From positions 7,454,501-7,518,500 of the forward strand of contig OZ035961.1 of the NCBI GenBank assembly GCA_964034945.1: a stretch of 64,000 bases of DNA, written 5' to 3'. The stretch comes from Chrysopilus asiliformis (Eukaryota; Arthropoda; Insecta; Diptera; Rhagionidae). The position numbers were made by a program, and so were the translations under genes. Each line of letters starts with the position of its first letter. Position 1 is the first letter of the stretch. The notes under the pieces are model-generated. The model did not search any database. It saw nothing but the letters and a program-made list of their open reading frames with translations, and was not told the DNA's origin. Shown here piece after piece: positions 1-11,429 of this stretch.

Positions 1-150
1 ATGTGAAATTCATTAGGAGCAAAGATGTGCTCTTATTTTTTGCAATTTTTCTTTATTTTAGGTCTCGATTAGAAATTAATTTTGCCTATTTTCATGTCCT
101 GTCAAAAAATGTCTCGAAATTTCTACCTTCTTGAACAAAAATGTTCGAAA
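1..150. other. AT-rich sequence, no feature seen
   Basis: AT-rich non-coding sequence up to the first inverted-repeat element. No open frame, RNA gene or repeat end is recognised. Confidence 0.5.
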
Positions 151-435
151 GACTGTGTTTACATTAGGACTCATTTTGAGGCGGCATGTCTTTCGCTCCG
201 GCCATGTGATGGTGAGGGACGAAGTGGGGAGGGAAACCAAAAAGAGCGAACGAAATTAGATTCACTTAAAAATTTCAGTCGCAAACCGGTTTGAGTCTGG
301 TTGTTGAAACCTGTTTCGTTTAGTTTTGTTGATGAAACCGGTTTAGCGAATGAAGATGAAGCGAACCGTGTGCACACGACAGAGAAATGAGGAATGACGT
401 GCCGCCTCAAAATGAGTCCTAATGTAAACACAGTC
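151..435. mobile_element. MITE-like element with ~38-bp terminal inverted repeats, copy 1
   Basis: The left end starts GACTGTGTTTACATTAGGAC and its reverse complement closes the element at 435; the two arms match over about 38 bases with one mismatch. The interior holds a GTGTGCACAC palindrome and two AAACCGGTTT-like motifs and does not encode a recognisable protein. A second copy at 4399-4669 has the interior in the opposite orientation. No clean target-site duplication is visible, so the superfamily is left open. Confidence 0.85.
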
Positions 436-436
436 A

Positions 437-590
437 ATAACATAAGAAAAGCTACAATTGCCAGGGCCAATCGGCAAATACTCTATATGATGACAGAGAA
501 AATGTTTATTTAAAAAATCCATTTGTATAGAAGAGAGGGAAAGGATTGGATTTTAATGTATGCTACGGTTATGTAAATTTTTTTTCTAAA
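437..590 (+). repeat. Fam-C repeat, 5' fragment
   Basis: Starts with the Fam-C head AAGAAAAGCTACAATTGCCA, whose following bases can fold back (ATTGCC...GGCAAAT), and continues through the family phrase 'CCATTTGTATAG...GAGGGAAAGG' and 'GGTTATGTAAA'. The same block is at 22,130-22,300. The CTGTCTGT part and the 3' tail are missing, so this is a truncated copy lying directly against the MITE at 151-435. Confidence 0.65.
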
Positions 591-1145
591 TAGATTTTAC
601 TTGATAGCTTCGCAGAGGAAAGCAAAAATGAAGACTTTGTGAAAGAAGTAATTTTAAAAATTAAATACAGACAACAGTCATTTTTTTTTTTGATTAATTT
701 CATCTTATGTGGTGTAATTTAATAAATATGTCGTAAATTGGCGAACAATTTGTGTAGCAAAAAAAAAACGCACAGTTAAGGAGGTTGATATATGACTGGC
801 ATTAAGTGTAAGCCAGAAAATTTTACTTTGTAAGTAGATTGCCTATCTGTCGTTGGTCCCGTGCCGTCGAAAATAACTCGATCATACACAGGCGATTGCA
901 ATTTCATAAACATTTCATCTTATGGAAGTGATTGAAAGTTTTCACAAAAAAATTAGCTCGGTTTTGTGAGAAAACAGAAGAAAACAAACATTGAAAGAAA
1001 TATTAATTTTTTCGCATTTAAAAAAAATCTGCACCGAAATTACATAAAAACGAGTCTATAGACTGCGTTTGAGAAAAACTTATCTGTTTTTTTTTTTGTG
1101 TTTTCCTATGTTTCTACGAAATTTTGATAAACCAGTAGAGTTTCC
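591..1145. other. AT-rich non-coding stretch
   Basis: Poly-A and poly-T runs and AT-rich sequence. I see no gene, RNA or repeat end here. Confidence 0.5.
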
Positions 1146-1427
1146 TTAACCCTCCGTCTACCGAAAAAAAACCTGCTAGAACTACCGTTGGGGTCAATTA
1201 GACCCCAATCGGTAATAAGCCATTTTCCTTTAGTTGTTATTGAAAATGTCTGAGTACGCTTAGAAAAAACTTCAATAATGTCAATAGATTCCAGCAAAAT
1301 ACAATGAAGAATTTTTAAAGAAACAATGTCAAGAAGTTACAAAGTCCAAAAACTATTACGGCTAGAATTAGAGAAAAATTTTATCGCTGTGGGGTCAAAT
1401 TGACCCCAATGGTAGACGGAGGGTTAA
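1146..1427. mobile_element. TTAA-flanked MITE (piggyBac type), CCCTCCGTCTACC ends
   Basis: TTAA at 1146-1149 is followed by CCCTCCGTCTACC, and GGTAGACGGAGGG precedes TTAA at 1424-1427: a perfect 13-bp terminal inverted repeat on a duplicated TTAA, the target of piggyBac transposases. Just inside each end is a palindrome, TTGGGGTCAATTAGACCCCA on the left and TGGGGTCAAATTGACCCCA on the right. These could be transposase-binding sites, by inference. The interior has no transposase frame, so it is non-autonomous. Confidence 0.85.
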
Positions 1428-3313
1428 ATATCATACTTTGGTGACAGGTATATAATAAAATTTGACAACGGGTTCCTCAATAAAAAAATCCATGAAAGAA
1501 TAAAATATTTTTCGTCTAACGTGTTTATCATGTGCAGAAATAGGATACGCTTCCATTGGAATTGTTATGAGCATCTATCATACAGTTACCTCCTACAGAA
1601 TTTCGGATCAAAGGATAAAAAAATAATTCGTCCCACTTTGTCGATAAAGGAACACATTCCGACGGCATAAATCGTTATCCATGGAGTTACTTTGAGAAGT
1701 TTTACGCCGAAACCAGAATAAAACAAAGGCGCTATGCCACAGACGGAGTCGGAAGAGCTTTAAATGTCGACAGAGTATAGACGAGGGAGATCCGACACGG
1801 AAGTTGTCTCGGGTATAGTGGAAGGTTTGAATCTAACAGCCTCCCCTCTGGGTTACGTTAAACAAGGCAAACACATGTTTTACTGTATCAGAGATATTAT
1901 TATGTAACTCGCAGGGGGTACGAAAAGTTCCCAACCACATCCTTCTATCATGCATAGCAAATCATCATATGTTACAATCTTCCTTTCGCACCATTTCATC
2001 CCCTATCCAAACTACAACTACCACCCCATCAAATTCATGTGTAGCGCTTTATCTTTTCCGTTGAGCTCTGAGTTTCTTTTTGTCGGTTTCACTAACATCA
2101 GCTAAGAATGTTCGCTTTTAGTTTTCCGCAGAAAATTCCCAGAGGCACCCTCATCTAGCAACCAAACATAAAAACGAAAGTTTGTTTTTGGTACTCGTAG
2201 ATATAGATTTCGAACTAAAATCGATGTTAACCAAAAACTGTTTTGTTGTGTTATTTTCTGGACTGAAACTGAACGTAACCTAGCCCTACAAAATCGAATG
2301 AAATACATTTGAAGTGAACTTTTTACTATATATCTTAAGATTATCACCGACTTAAGTTTTTCCTTTAGCATACGGCACATAAGTTTCTGTATATCGTACA
2401 AGTTATAAGATAACTATGCTATATTTGAGATAGTGGCATGCTTGAATATTATGTGGGGAAAAAGGCTTACGGTACCCTCTATCCTTTTAGCTAAACTTTA
2501 CCAGTATTATGAACCGAACCTATGTATGGCACAGCTGGTCTTCGAGTGCCTAATCTAGTTAGAGATGTTTTCGGTTACCATAGGATATTAACTCAAGTTG
2601 AAAAGTTTTGAATTCAGCAGGAAAAGCATGAAATTCCTTCAAGATATTTAAGTTTTATCCTAAAGAACGGAAAAATCAAAACTGTTCACCAAATGAATTT
2701 TCTATTGCAAGGTTTTAATGCCAGCATCAACTTTTAGAGAAATGTCGTTAATCGGAAGTGATCAACCTGTTTTGGTTGATTGTTTAAAATTTTGACTAAA
2801 TTTTTCGCGAATTCTTCGGTAACTGGAATTTTTAACACGTGCGACACCTAATGTTCCCATAGAGCCACTCTAGGTTCACTAGGAGTCACGTCGCACAAAA
2901 ATGTTCATCATGTAACAGATTTAAGTCGAAATCCCCGACTGACTTCTAATCTGCCAGCCTGGCAATACTTTTGTAGTTGTTAGGTTATGGTAGCCCGTCG
3001 TTGTGGTTGAGAGGTAGCTGAAGCGTCAGAAAAGTGTAGTAGTACTAATGACAACTCACTGAGTGGTAGTTCTGGCCCTAGGCTTCAGAGATCGTCTAAC
3101 ATGTGGCAATTAAAAATTTAAAATGATAAGGAATCTGTTATAATCATTATAAGGGGTTTTTCATTATCACTGAATTATGTGGCCTCCGATGATTATATCC
3201 GTGTTTTCCGCTTGGCCCAGGAGCAAATTTTTTCGTTTTTTTTTGGGAATAGAAGTTGTGGATTTTTTCAACTTGTTTTTTTTTTAAATACGTAGAACTG
3301 AAAGTATAAATTT
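1428..3313. other. Non-coding stretch, no gene recognised
   Basis: AT-rich with a less AT-biased patch at about 1660-1880. That patch has stops in all frames within short distances and no recognisable protein. A short imperfect inverted motif, GTGCGAC...GTCGCAC, lies at about 2842-2896. No transposon ends found. Confidence 0.45.
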
Positions 3314-3437
3314 TTAACCCATTTTGGACCAGGCATGTTATTCCCATAATAGCAACTTTGACTTCTATGTGTTAGCAATAAGACTCAAACTTGCTCAAAG
3401 AAGTGGTCCGTAAACCACTTGACCCAAAATGGGTTAA
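3314..3437. mobile_element. Short TTAA-flanked MITE, CCCATTTTGG ends
   Basis: TTAA at 3314-3317 followed by CCCATTTTGG and, at the far end, CCAAAATGGG followed by TTAA at 3434-3437. The element is only 124 bp. The TTAA duplication and the inverted ends fit a piggyBac-type non-autonomous element; its end sequence differs from the other TTAA elements in the window. Confidence 0.75.
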
Positions 3438-3648
3438 TAGCTCTAATAAAACTGACAAAATCAATTCCAGAGAAATAAATAAAAAAAGTTGTCTTCTTGT
3501 TACTTTTCTATACTCTATATGACATATCATTTAAGCTAGGGCGCACGTTTCAAGTTTCAGTGTTCAGCATGCTTCAGCCTCAACAAATTGTGGGAAAGAA
3601 CCGAGTGCGGCAAGCGGAGAAAAGTCGCCACTCGAAAAGTGTTCTTCA

Positions 3649-4019
3649 CATAGATATACTAGATCGCTCGATTTGCTGTCTCAAATGGTCCCATTTCAAT
3701 ACAGTTCAGTGAATCAAAACGAGTCAAGTAAGAGCAAGATAACCGTATGAAAATAAATATCGTCGTCTCGTTTAAACCGTGAGCTGTCAAAGGAAAATAA
3801 ACGTTCGGAATGGTGTTGGCGCCTAAAGTTATTTGTTTGCGCCTAAAGTTAGTGCCAAACTTGTGAAATTTGAATTTCGCGGCAAACTAAATTTAAATTT
3901 TGCGACCTTATACAGTTCAGTAGATGCGTTCAAGTACGATAAAGAGGGAAATACTTTTGGGACCATTTTTCAGCAGAGCTTTGTATGGTGACAGTTGTTC
4001 TATGTTATATAGTTCTGTG
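3649..4019 (+). mobile_element. hAT-type MITE, copy 1, with 8-bp target-site duplication
   Basis: Bounded by perfect 8-bp direct repeats GTTCTTCA at 3641-3648 and 4020-4027. It starts CATAGATATACTAG and ends ATATAGTTCTGTG, giving short inverted ends CA(T/C)AGA. An 8-bp duplication with CA...TG ends is the hAT signature. The 371-bp interior includes a direct repeat of GCGCCTAAAGTTA and no transposase. An inverted, roughly 90% similar copy lies at 24666-25029 with a different 8-bp duplication, which confirms the boundaries. Confidence 0.92.
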
Positions 4020-4027
4020 GTTCTTCA

Positions 4028-4398
4028 CGTCTTCTTTTACACACACAAATGAAGTCGCTCGTGTAGCACGTCAGCATGCATGTGTGCGTAATTTCATTGA
4101 GTCAGTCGGTGCTTAGCCACCGACTCGTAAACATATCTCAAAAAAACAAAACATGAATGCAAATAATGAAATCCGAATTGCTGGTAGTTTTATTTTCAAG
4201 GTAGGTAGGTAGGTAAATAACAAAATAACCAGTCCTTATTCTTCTATTGTTGGCAGTTTCTATTTCGGCAATTGATGTTGCCTGGGTGCTAGCTAATAAA
4301 GGAATGAGCTGGAAATACAACACATATATGAGAACCAAGTTTTTCCTACTAAAAAGTGAAGAAGCGTGTACGTCGGAAAGGCGTTTTGAGGACTAAAA
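4028..4398. other. Short non-coding spacer
   Basis: Non-coding sequence between two MITEs with a small (GTAG)n run near 4201. No gene seen. Confidence 0.5.
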
Positions 4399-4669
4399 GA
4401 TTGTGTTTACATTGGGATTCACTTTGAGGCGGCACGTCTTTCGCCATTTTTCTGCCGTGTGCACACGGTTCGCTTCATCTGGATTCACTAAACCAGTTTC
4501 ATCAACTAAAGACACAAGTTGCAACGACCAGACTCAAAAACCGGTTTGCGACCGATAATTTTAAGTGAATCTAAACTTCGTTCGCTCTTTTTGGTTTCCC
4601 TCCCCACTGCTTCCCTCACCCTCACGAATGACGTGCCGCCTCAAAGTGAGTCCTAATGTAAACACAGTC
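4399..4669. mobile_element. MITE-like element with ~38-bp inverted repeats, copy 2
   Basis: Same terminal repeat family as 151-435 (GATTGTGTTTACATTGGGAT left; mirrored right end ...AAACACAGTC). The interior motif GTGTGCACAC and the two CCGGTTT motifs are present but in the opposite order and strand to copy 1. Right arms of the two copies are nearly identical, and the left arm of this copy has more changes. Confidence 0.85.
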
Positions 4670-4689
4670 AAAGTCGCCGCGACGAGAAG

Positions 4690-5030
4690 AAGCGTGTACG
4701 TTTGCGCTAAGAGTATATTAGATTTGGTTTACCGTTTGTAACGCATCGAACCAATCATCGGAGACAAAAATGAACATCGCCAGGGTGTTAGGGATGTCCG
4801 TCTGTCTGCCTGTGAACACCCTAACTTTCAAAAGGATTGACCTAAAATCTGTTTAGAATAGGATTTTACATACCTCTGTTTCCTTCTTCTCCCATACAAA
4901 TTAAATACTTTTTTCCGGTTTTCTCGAAAACTCTGCATCGTATCGAGAAAATTAGGAAAATATTTGTCTCGCCTTTAGTTTTTTTTTAAATCCAGAGAGG
5001 GAGGAGGGGGAGGGGTTGCGACTGTTACGT
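4690..5030 (-). repeat. Fam-C repeat, minus-strand copy, truncated
   Basis: Contains the Fam-C tail TTTGTAACGCATCGAACCAA, a CCGTCTGTCTGCCTGTGAAC run and two 'CTCCCATACAAAT...TTTTCTCGAAAACT' modules. The order is the reverse of the copy at 49,735-50,490 and matches the one at 58,318-58,930. It ends in a GGGAGGAGGGGGAGGGG run near 5010; the head hairpin is absent. Confidence 0.7.
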
Positions 5031-6145
5031 CCGGGCGCCCATGATCCTGAAGCCGTTTAAATGAAAATTTTGACGAAACTAAATATTGTACAATACTTTT
5101 CTCAGATGAATTGAAATAAAGTTTAAAAAAGTAACGAAAGTTCTAGCATTTGGTAAACTATGTACAAACAGTTTTTGGTACTAAAATACAAAGGCCTAAT
5201 TTTTTTGTCTATATTGTGAAATTTTCCGATAAAATCCTGAAAATTCTGTTTTCATTTGTTGTCCTGCCTCTAGGAATTTTTGGATAGTCGACATAACATA
5301 AGAGTAACAAAATTTAAAATTTGTCTTTTTTTTGCGGACTACAATGCAGGACCGATCCTATTATCTGTAGGTATATTTTGTATGCTCTGTCAGTTTAGTC
5401 CATTGTTGGTCAGCAACAGATTATATACCTGTAGGGTTTATTAGTTCATTAAGTTTCAATGAGAGTCAAATAAAGGATATACCAAGATTGTATCTGTATG
5501 CCAACTGAAATTCATACGAGCTATATTCAAAATCAGCTGGGAGCAGTATTTCAGAATCTCCATTTTAATTGAATATAAAATATAATCAGGCAAATATATC
5601 ATGGTTTTCGGTAGAGTGGTATTGATGTAGATTTGATGTATAACAATAGACCAACAATACTGGTTAATATCGGAATGATCATATGTTCACAGGTGTTTTC
5701 TTCGGCTAGCCAATATAAATATTATTTACCTGAAGCAGTATATTCATCATTTTAGTCATATTGGACTCCCATCATATTAATTTTGACCTGAGTTAAAACT
5801 TTCAGATAATTTTTTTTACAATATTCAATTTTAGCTTTACGGAATATGAAAATTGTGCTTAGTTATACATACATAGCTTAAAGCTTTATTTTAATATTAT
5901 GAGTTTTATGCACCCGTAAACAATATATATGTATATGTAAAGATTGAGATGAATATTTTGAATATTTTAGGGGAACAACTATGAAATTACCGAACTGTGT
6001 TTGTAATATTTGGAGTTTTTACACATTTTGATTCTTTTTTCATAAAAATTTTGTCTGTTCTTATAATGAGTGTTTGACGATTAGTCCCTGGCAATTGTAG
6101 CTTTTCTAATGTTGTTTATTGTCGTAAGTTGTCTAATATATAAAC
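5031..6145. other. AT-rich non-coding stretch with a Fam-C head relic
   Basis: No gene seen. At about 6065-6115 a reversed Fam-C head (TGGCAATTGTAGCTTTTCTA) stands alone directly upstream of the Fam-B copy. Confidence 0.5.
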
Positions 6146-6146
6146 A

Positions 6147-6708
6147 TAACAAAAGCTATAATTACCAATCTGGCAATCATTGGAGACCCGTATGGTGATA
6201 TTCGTATCATAATTTGAGCAGTTGTACCAAAATTTCACTTTGAAGTCAAACTTTCCAATAAGATTTTTTAAAACTTATTCCAATCGGATTTTGATGTATG
6301 GGAGTTTTATGTAGAATCATATCCTAAATAACTTTTGTTCTTGCACTTTTTTGATAAGATGCACCGTTTTTGAGATATTCGCAAAAAACGTTTTTGTTCG
6401 TATGGGGGGTACCCCCCATAACGGTCCATTTTTGCCCATTAACGAACTTAGCCTTGCATTTTACGAAAAACGGATCTGCGCAAAATTTCAAGTCTGTAGC
6501 TCAATCCGTGCGCCCGCAATCCGCGCCACAGACGGACAGACAGACGGACGGACAGACAGACGGACGGACGGACATGCAAAAATTAATTATTTTTATCATT
6601 CTAAACACACTGGTGTAATTCATTTTTGTGTGTGATGACGGGATCGTGTGATGACGGTAAGGCAAAGTTAGTATACCCTTTGGTATACATACCATACGGG
6701 TATAAAAA
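6147..6708 (+). repeat. Fam-B interspersed repeat, copy 1
   Basis: Starts with CATAACAAAAGCTATAATT followed by a short fold-back (ATTACCAATCTGGCAAT) and the motif CCCGTATGGTGA. It continues through 'GGGGGGTACCCCCC', a GACAGACGGACG run at 6531-6573, and ends in CCATACGGGTATAAAAA. CCCGTATGGTGA near the head and TACCATACGGG at the tail form subterminal inverted repeats. Open frames inside it are not protein-like. It is fused directly to the Fam-A copy that follows. Confidence 0.85.
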
Positions 6709-7183
6709 TGAGTTGGTGTCTGTCTGTCTGTTTCTCTTTCACACAAAAACGGCTGAACCGATTGACTTCAAATTTGGCATGAGTGTCTGTGGTAGTTCTG
6801 GTTCCAACATAGGCATACGGAAAAGCAGCGCGACGGGTGGGGGGAGTAAGGGCAGGGGGTAAAGTGATTTCGAAACTTAGTTTTTGCGCTATGTTACTCT
6901 TTCGCGGGGAAACTACTGAACCGATTGGCCTGAAGGTTGGCATAGTTGTTCGTCGGGGGTCCAGTCCCAACATAGACCCATTAAAAAGTAGCCCGAGAGG
7001 TGGGGGAGTAAGGGGAGGGGGTAAAGTCATCTCGAAACTTAGTTTTCCCTCTATGTTACTCTTTTGCGGGGAAACTACCGAGCCGATTGGCTTGAACTTT
7101 AGCTCCAATATAGACCATCAAAAAAAAAACAAAAAAAAAAAAATTAAAAAACTTAACCCGGCAACGACGAATATGCAAGCTAG
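6699..7183 (-). repeat. Fam-A interspersed repeat, copy 1 (two-module form)
   Basis: Reverse orientation: from TATAAAAATGAGTTGGTGTC through CTGTCTGTCTG, 'AACCGATTGACTTCAAATTT', two copies of a ~145-bp module (each with GGTGGGGG, AGTAAGGG, CGAAACTTAG, GCGGGGAAACTAC and GAGCCGATTGG-like phrases), poly-A, and GCAAGCTAGTA. Three other copies show that the family is non-coding and modular. Its beginning overlaps the end of the Fam-B copy at the shared string TATAAAAATG. Confidence 0.85.
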
Positions 7184-8660
7184 TAAAAAATAAATTTTAA
7201 TGAAAATTCGAATTTCATATGGTATGAATCCTTGTCAATATGGGTTGCAAACAAAATTAAGGGCTCTTTTGGGTTTAATGTTAATTAAAATTATTGGAAT
7301 CGGAATGTGTGTAATTACTTAAAGTGTAATTATTCGATTTAGATTGGTTGAAAGCAATTATAATTTCGGTTTGATGAACATTTCGTAATTAAATGATATA
7401 AATCTATTCAATTTGAATGATCAATTAAATATATTTCAGTGTACACATGCAACGGAATTAAATGGAAATTTATGAAAAAAAAGCATGCTATTGGCGTTTA
7501 AACGAATGACAGCCATTTATATATTTTATAATTAAAGGTTTACCAACAATAAGATATTGATGTGTTATATGAATATGAAATGTCAGTAACCAACCGATGA
7601 TCATGATCCAATAAATCGTATTTCGATTTAAACTATTCCATTTGACAATTTTCTTATGTTTTAAATATAGATATGTAAACAAACATATGTACAAACAGAT
7701 ATTATTAAAATGGTAAAATAATCGAAATTCGTATCGATGTACATTTTTTGAGTGAGTACTGGAATTTCCATCCCGTACATGTTCAAATGTATAAAATACA
7801 AGGGGTTGGCATATTAATTTTGTTCCTGTCAAAAGTGATTGAAAGGGTTGAATTGAAGGGAAGAAAGACAAATTTCTAGGATACTGTAGTCATTGAGAGA
7901 AAAATAGAAGGATTTATATTGTAGTTTATCTTATATTGCTTTTAGATTGTGATGCCGACAGGCCCACATACATATTTGATGTGCTTGACGCTCAACTTTT
8001 ACATATTTCCAAACAAACAATTTTTTTCCACCCTTAGTCCGCTTTTTTTTCGATTCTTTTTTGTTCCCAAACATTGTTTAACATAACGACAGGACATTGA
8101 AAATTGTTGTAAAGTGCTCAATAAAATAATTTGTCAATCTGATTTATTTCAACTAATAAATTAGGCAAAATGTTTATGTTCACTAAAAGTGATTTGACAA
8201 AAGAAATAAGTTTTCAAATACATTTTTTATGGGACTGGAGGAGTTTTGCAATGATGTTAATATCAGCCATTGATTTTTTCTGAGTTTTTTCTTATTCTTA
8301 TTTTTCATTTTTTTACCCGAGCTATAAAAAATTTGAATTTCGGTTTGTTTGATTTTCCATAGAATAAGGAATATATAGAAAAAACTCTGCCGAACAAATT
8401 TTTGACAAATTTCCCCTTCGAAGGGGGGAAAAATGTCTCCATCATTCACTAGCTACGGCCTAAAAGTTAATTACTTTTACACTAGGGAGCACGAAACAGA
8501 GAGAACATTTCTCGTCGTATCTATTCAATGAGATGGAGGAATCGAATGGATAATTTTTTCCGTGTTACATCGGATCCTCTTGCTTCATCTCACAGTGGAA
8601 AAATTTTCTCTAAAAATTTGTTCTAAGAGTTTATTCTCTAGATTATTTGTTCTCTGCTTT
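7184..8660. other. AT-rich non-coding stretch
   Basis: No gene, transposon end or RNA recognised. The longest open frame (minus, 7488-7871) is AT-driven, with no recognisable domain or splice-flanked structure. Confidence 0.45.
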
Positions 8661-8830
8661 TTCTATTTAACTGCCTGTCTATAGGTTTGTTCGAGCACTA
8701 GTCAAAAACGATTCAACCGATTTCGATGAAATTTCATACGCGGAAGAAGTTAATTGCAGAATAAAGGATAGTATACTTTATATGGAACTCAGTACTCCTA
8801 TCCTGATAACTTTTAAACCAGAGATGTCCA
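8661..8830 (+). repeat. Modular non-coding repeat fragment
   Basis: Contains 'CTGCCTGTCTATAGG', 'ACGATTCAACCGATTTCGAT' and 'GAAATTTCATACGCGG', the same sentence-like layout as Fam-A and Fam-E (a CTGTCT run, then an AACCGATT motif, then ATGAAATTT). No defined ends, so it is an old fragment. Confidence 0.5.
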
Positions 8831-10950
8831 ATTTATATGTGTTGAATCACCACTACTCGCAATTTTTTGTGTCTTATTGCACACAAGAACAAACTTGAGA
8901 TAGTGGAGCTCTCACGTTTCTATTGGCAAACTGACGTCATATAAACACAGTAGATCACAAAATTTTGAGATCAAATAAACTTTTGACATATTTATTTTTT
9001 ACTTTTTCATCATATTTTATTAATTGTTCTCACGAATACAGAGAGAAAAGAGTTCACCCTGCCAAGGCTATAGAAGAGCCAAGAATTATAATGGCGCTCA
9101 AAATTAATTTCTTTTTTGCAAGTGTAATCACATTCACTGCAAATTTTGTACCTAAAAATTGTTGTTCCCAGGGTATGAGGGTATGAGCGGACATTCTACA
9201 GTTTCGAAACTATATCGACATATTGGTGACGTAGATTTGAAAAAAGCATAGACCTAATAGGACCAATAGGGATGCCTTTTTTGGAGCAATGACCACTATA
9301 TGCCCTGTTAGGTGATTTAGGTAGGTACACTCAGAAAAATTTCGTTCATCAGGTCATTTTCCCCCTTTTTGTACGGGGATATGTGAACTATATATTTTAG
9401 AGGCGACTGATCACTGAATCTGATGTTAAAATTTTGAAATTTGTACCCAAAGTTCTTGTAAAGAATTATGGGATTTTCTCAAAAGTTGTTGGAAGTAATT
9501 CCTGGATATTTTTTTCAGTATTTCTAATACGTATATTGTATATAAAATATTTTAACATGCTAAAAACGGTTTTTACATTCTAGTTTTTCAACATAGAGAA
9601 ATATATTCACTTGAAAATTAAAAATTTGTTGCTTAATTTGAATTCACCCAAAAATTGACTTAAACTTGAAAAGACTCATAAATATGCCATATGTTAAAGC
9701 CGGTTTAATGAAGTGGACTTTAAATGAAGTACAAACATAATATAGAAAATGATATATTTCTCTTGAGCGATTACACGGTGGCAGCTTTTCCTTTAAATTT
9801 GACATTTTTCGGAAAGTAGAATGTGCGGCTGTAGATTAAATTAGACATTGAAATCCGTTGGAACCACATCCTAAGGAATTGAATCCTTTTTTCAATTGAA
9901 TATCAAACTTATATCATTCATAAATGTGTAGGTATACTGTCAATTTTATACGGTGTACGAAAGGGTGAATTTAAGTCGAAAGTGTGGGAAAAAAGTGGAA
10001 AACTTTTAGAAAATCTCAGAACGAAAGCGGACGAAAAACACAAAAAAAAGGAAAGAAAAGAAAAAAAAGTAACGAACCACATTTCTGTCTAAGTTTCAAT
10101 TTGCCAGAAACCTTTCTTTCCTTGAAAGAGTAACAAAGCGAAACCCTTTTTCTTCAGTTTTTTTTCTTAGTTGGCACCAATATTTTTACAGGCTTCGAAT
10201 TTCACATTTTGCCGGGTTTAACACCCCATCAATTTTCAATAAACCATAAATCTCTTTTTTGTCGTTTCATTTTTTCTGCCCTTTTTTATTGTTTTTCTCT
10301 TTTTAAACATAAAAAAAAATCGTTTATGTGGAATTTTATACATATGGAAAGTATGTTGTCTATGCCCATACAGAGTTATTTTTTTTATTATATAAAATTT
10401 TACTTGTATTTCTTGTTTCCGATGTTGTTTACTTTTATTGTCGTCTGATACGATTTGCCACATAAAGGAAAAAGAAATAATATTTCGATCATGTGTGCAA
10501 ACCTCGAAATTCGGCAAAATTCGGGGATCTATTGCGAAATTTTTATACAGAGGACGACTACTGTGTCTTATTTAGGATCCAATTGGGTGGATCAGTGTAG
10601 TATTCGTATATCTGTATTTCTTGATTTATTTAACATTGTCGCCCCCTATTATGGAAAGATTTAAATTTATTTTTAAACTTTCTTTTAGTATATTTTTTAT
10701 CTTATTCGTTTTCGAGAATTTTCCTAAAGTTCCATCCTTTCTGGCAATAACTTGAAAAGTTTCAGAAAGAACAACAAGCTGGATTGTTGACGGATTGAAA
10801 ATATCGAATCGAATATAATATTTGTATAATAGCAATATTAATCACAAGTCCACAATTGTGATAACAAAAATATTATAAATTTCGAGTCAAAATCAAAAAA
10901 ACAGAATTTAAAAAAATCAAAAAATATGCGATTAGCTATCAAAAGATAAG
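8831..10950. other. AT-rich non-coding stretch with one MITE end
   Basis: At 9327 the sequence GGTACACTCAGAAAAATT matches the terminal repeat of the MITEs at 20900 and 27817, but no opposite end is found nearby. The rest is AT-rich with purine tracts near 10,020-10,070. No gene seen. Confidence 0.45.
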
Positions 10951-10955
10951 ACTAG

Positions 10956-11410
10956 TAAAAAAAATAATTAGAAATTTTCGTAAAATAATTTTATCCAACA
11001 TAGGCATACGGAAAAGTATCGAGAGGGGTGGGGGGAGTAAGGGGAGAGGGTAAGGTGATTTCGAAACTTAGTTCTTGCGCTATGTTACTCTTTCGCGGGA
11101 ATACTACTGAACCGATTGGCCTGAAATTTGGCAAAGATGTTCGTCGGGGATCCAGCCCCAACATAGACCCATTAAAAAGTAGCCCGAGAGGTGGGGGAGT
11201 AAGGGGAAGGGGTAAAGTCATCTCGAAACTTAGCTCTTCCTCTATGTTACCCTTTCGCGGGGAAACTACCGAGCCGATTGACCTGAAGTTTAGCTCCAAC
11301 ATAGACCATAAAAATTTTTTTTTTTTTTAAAACTTAACCCGGCAACGGCGGGTATGCAAGCTAGTAGCTAATAAAATTATTTTACGAAAATCTCTAATTA
11401 TTTTTTTTTA
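10956..11410. repeat. 38-bp inverted repeat flanking a Fam-A fragment
   Basis: Left arm 10956-10993 and right arm 11372-11409 are reverse complements with one mismatch; the core is CGTAAAATAATTTTA on the left and TAAAATTATTTTACG on the right. Between them lies a Fam-A fragment. The arms are AT-rich but too long to match by chance. See the findings for what this might mean. Confidence 0.8.
10995..11366 (-). repeat. Fam-A interspersed repeat, copy 2, truncated
   Basis: Starts inside the family at CCAACATAGGCATACGG, with two ~145-bp modules, a poly-T/A stretch and the terminal GCAAGCTAGTA. It lacks the CTGTCTG/AACCGATT end present in copies 1, 3 and 4, so that end is truncated exactly where the flanking 38-bp inverted repeat begins. 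Confidence 0.85.
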
Positions 11411-11429
11411 TTATTTTACCTTTCGAAAG

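Noticed and set aside
1660..1880. Possible exon in a less AT-rich patch
   Set aside because: No open frame of useful length and no splice-site context that could be defended by eye.
2985..3060. Possible tRNA-like sequence (GGTTGAGAGGTAGC)
   Set aside because: No B-box at the right distance and no acceptor pairing.
6668..7193. Overlapping frames of 118 and 146 aa, and similar ones at 10991-11330
   Set aside because: Both strands open over Fam-A modules; the module is low in stops in several frames and lacks any domain.
8468..8665. Weak inverted CAGAGAGAAC / GTTCTCTG pair as a MITE
   Set aside because: Only about nine matching bases and no flanking duplication.
9327..9344. A third copy of the GGTACACTCAGAA MITE
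   Set aside because: Only one end is present; no inverted partner within the following kilobases.
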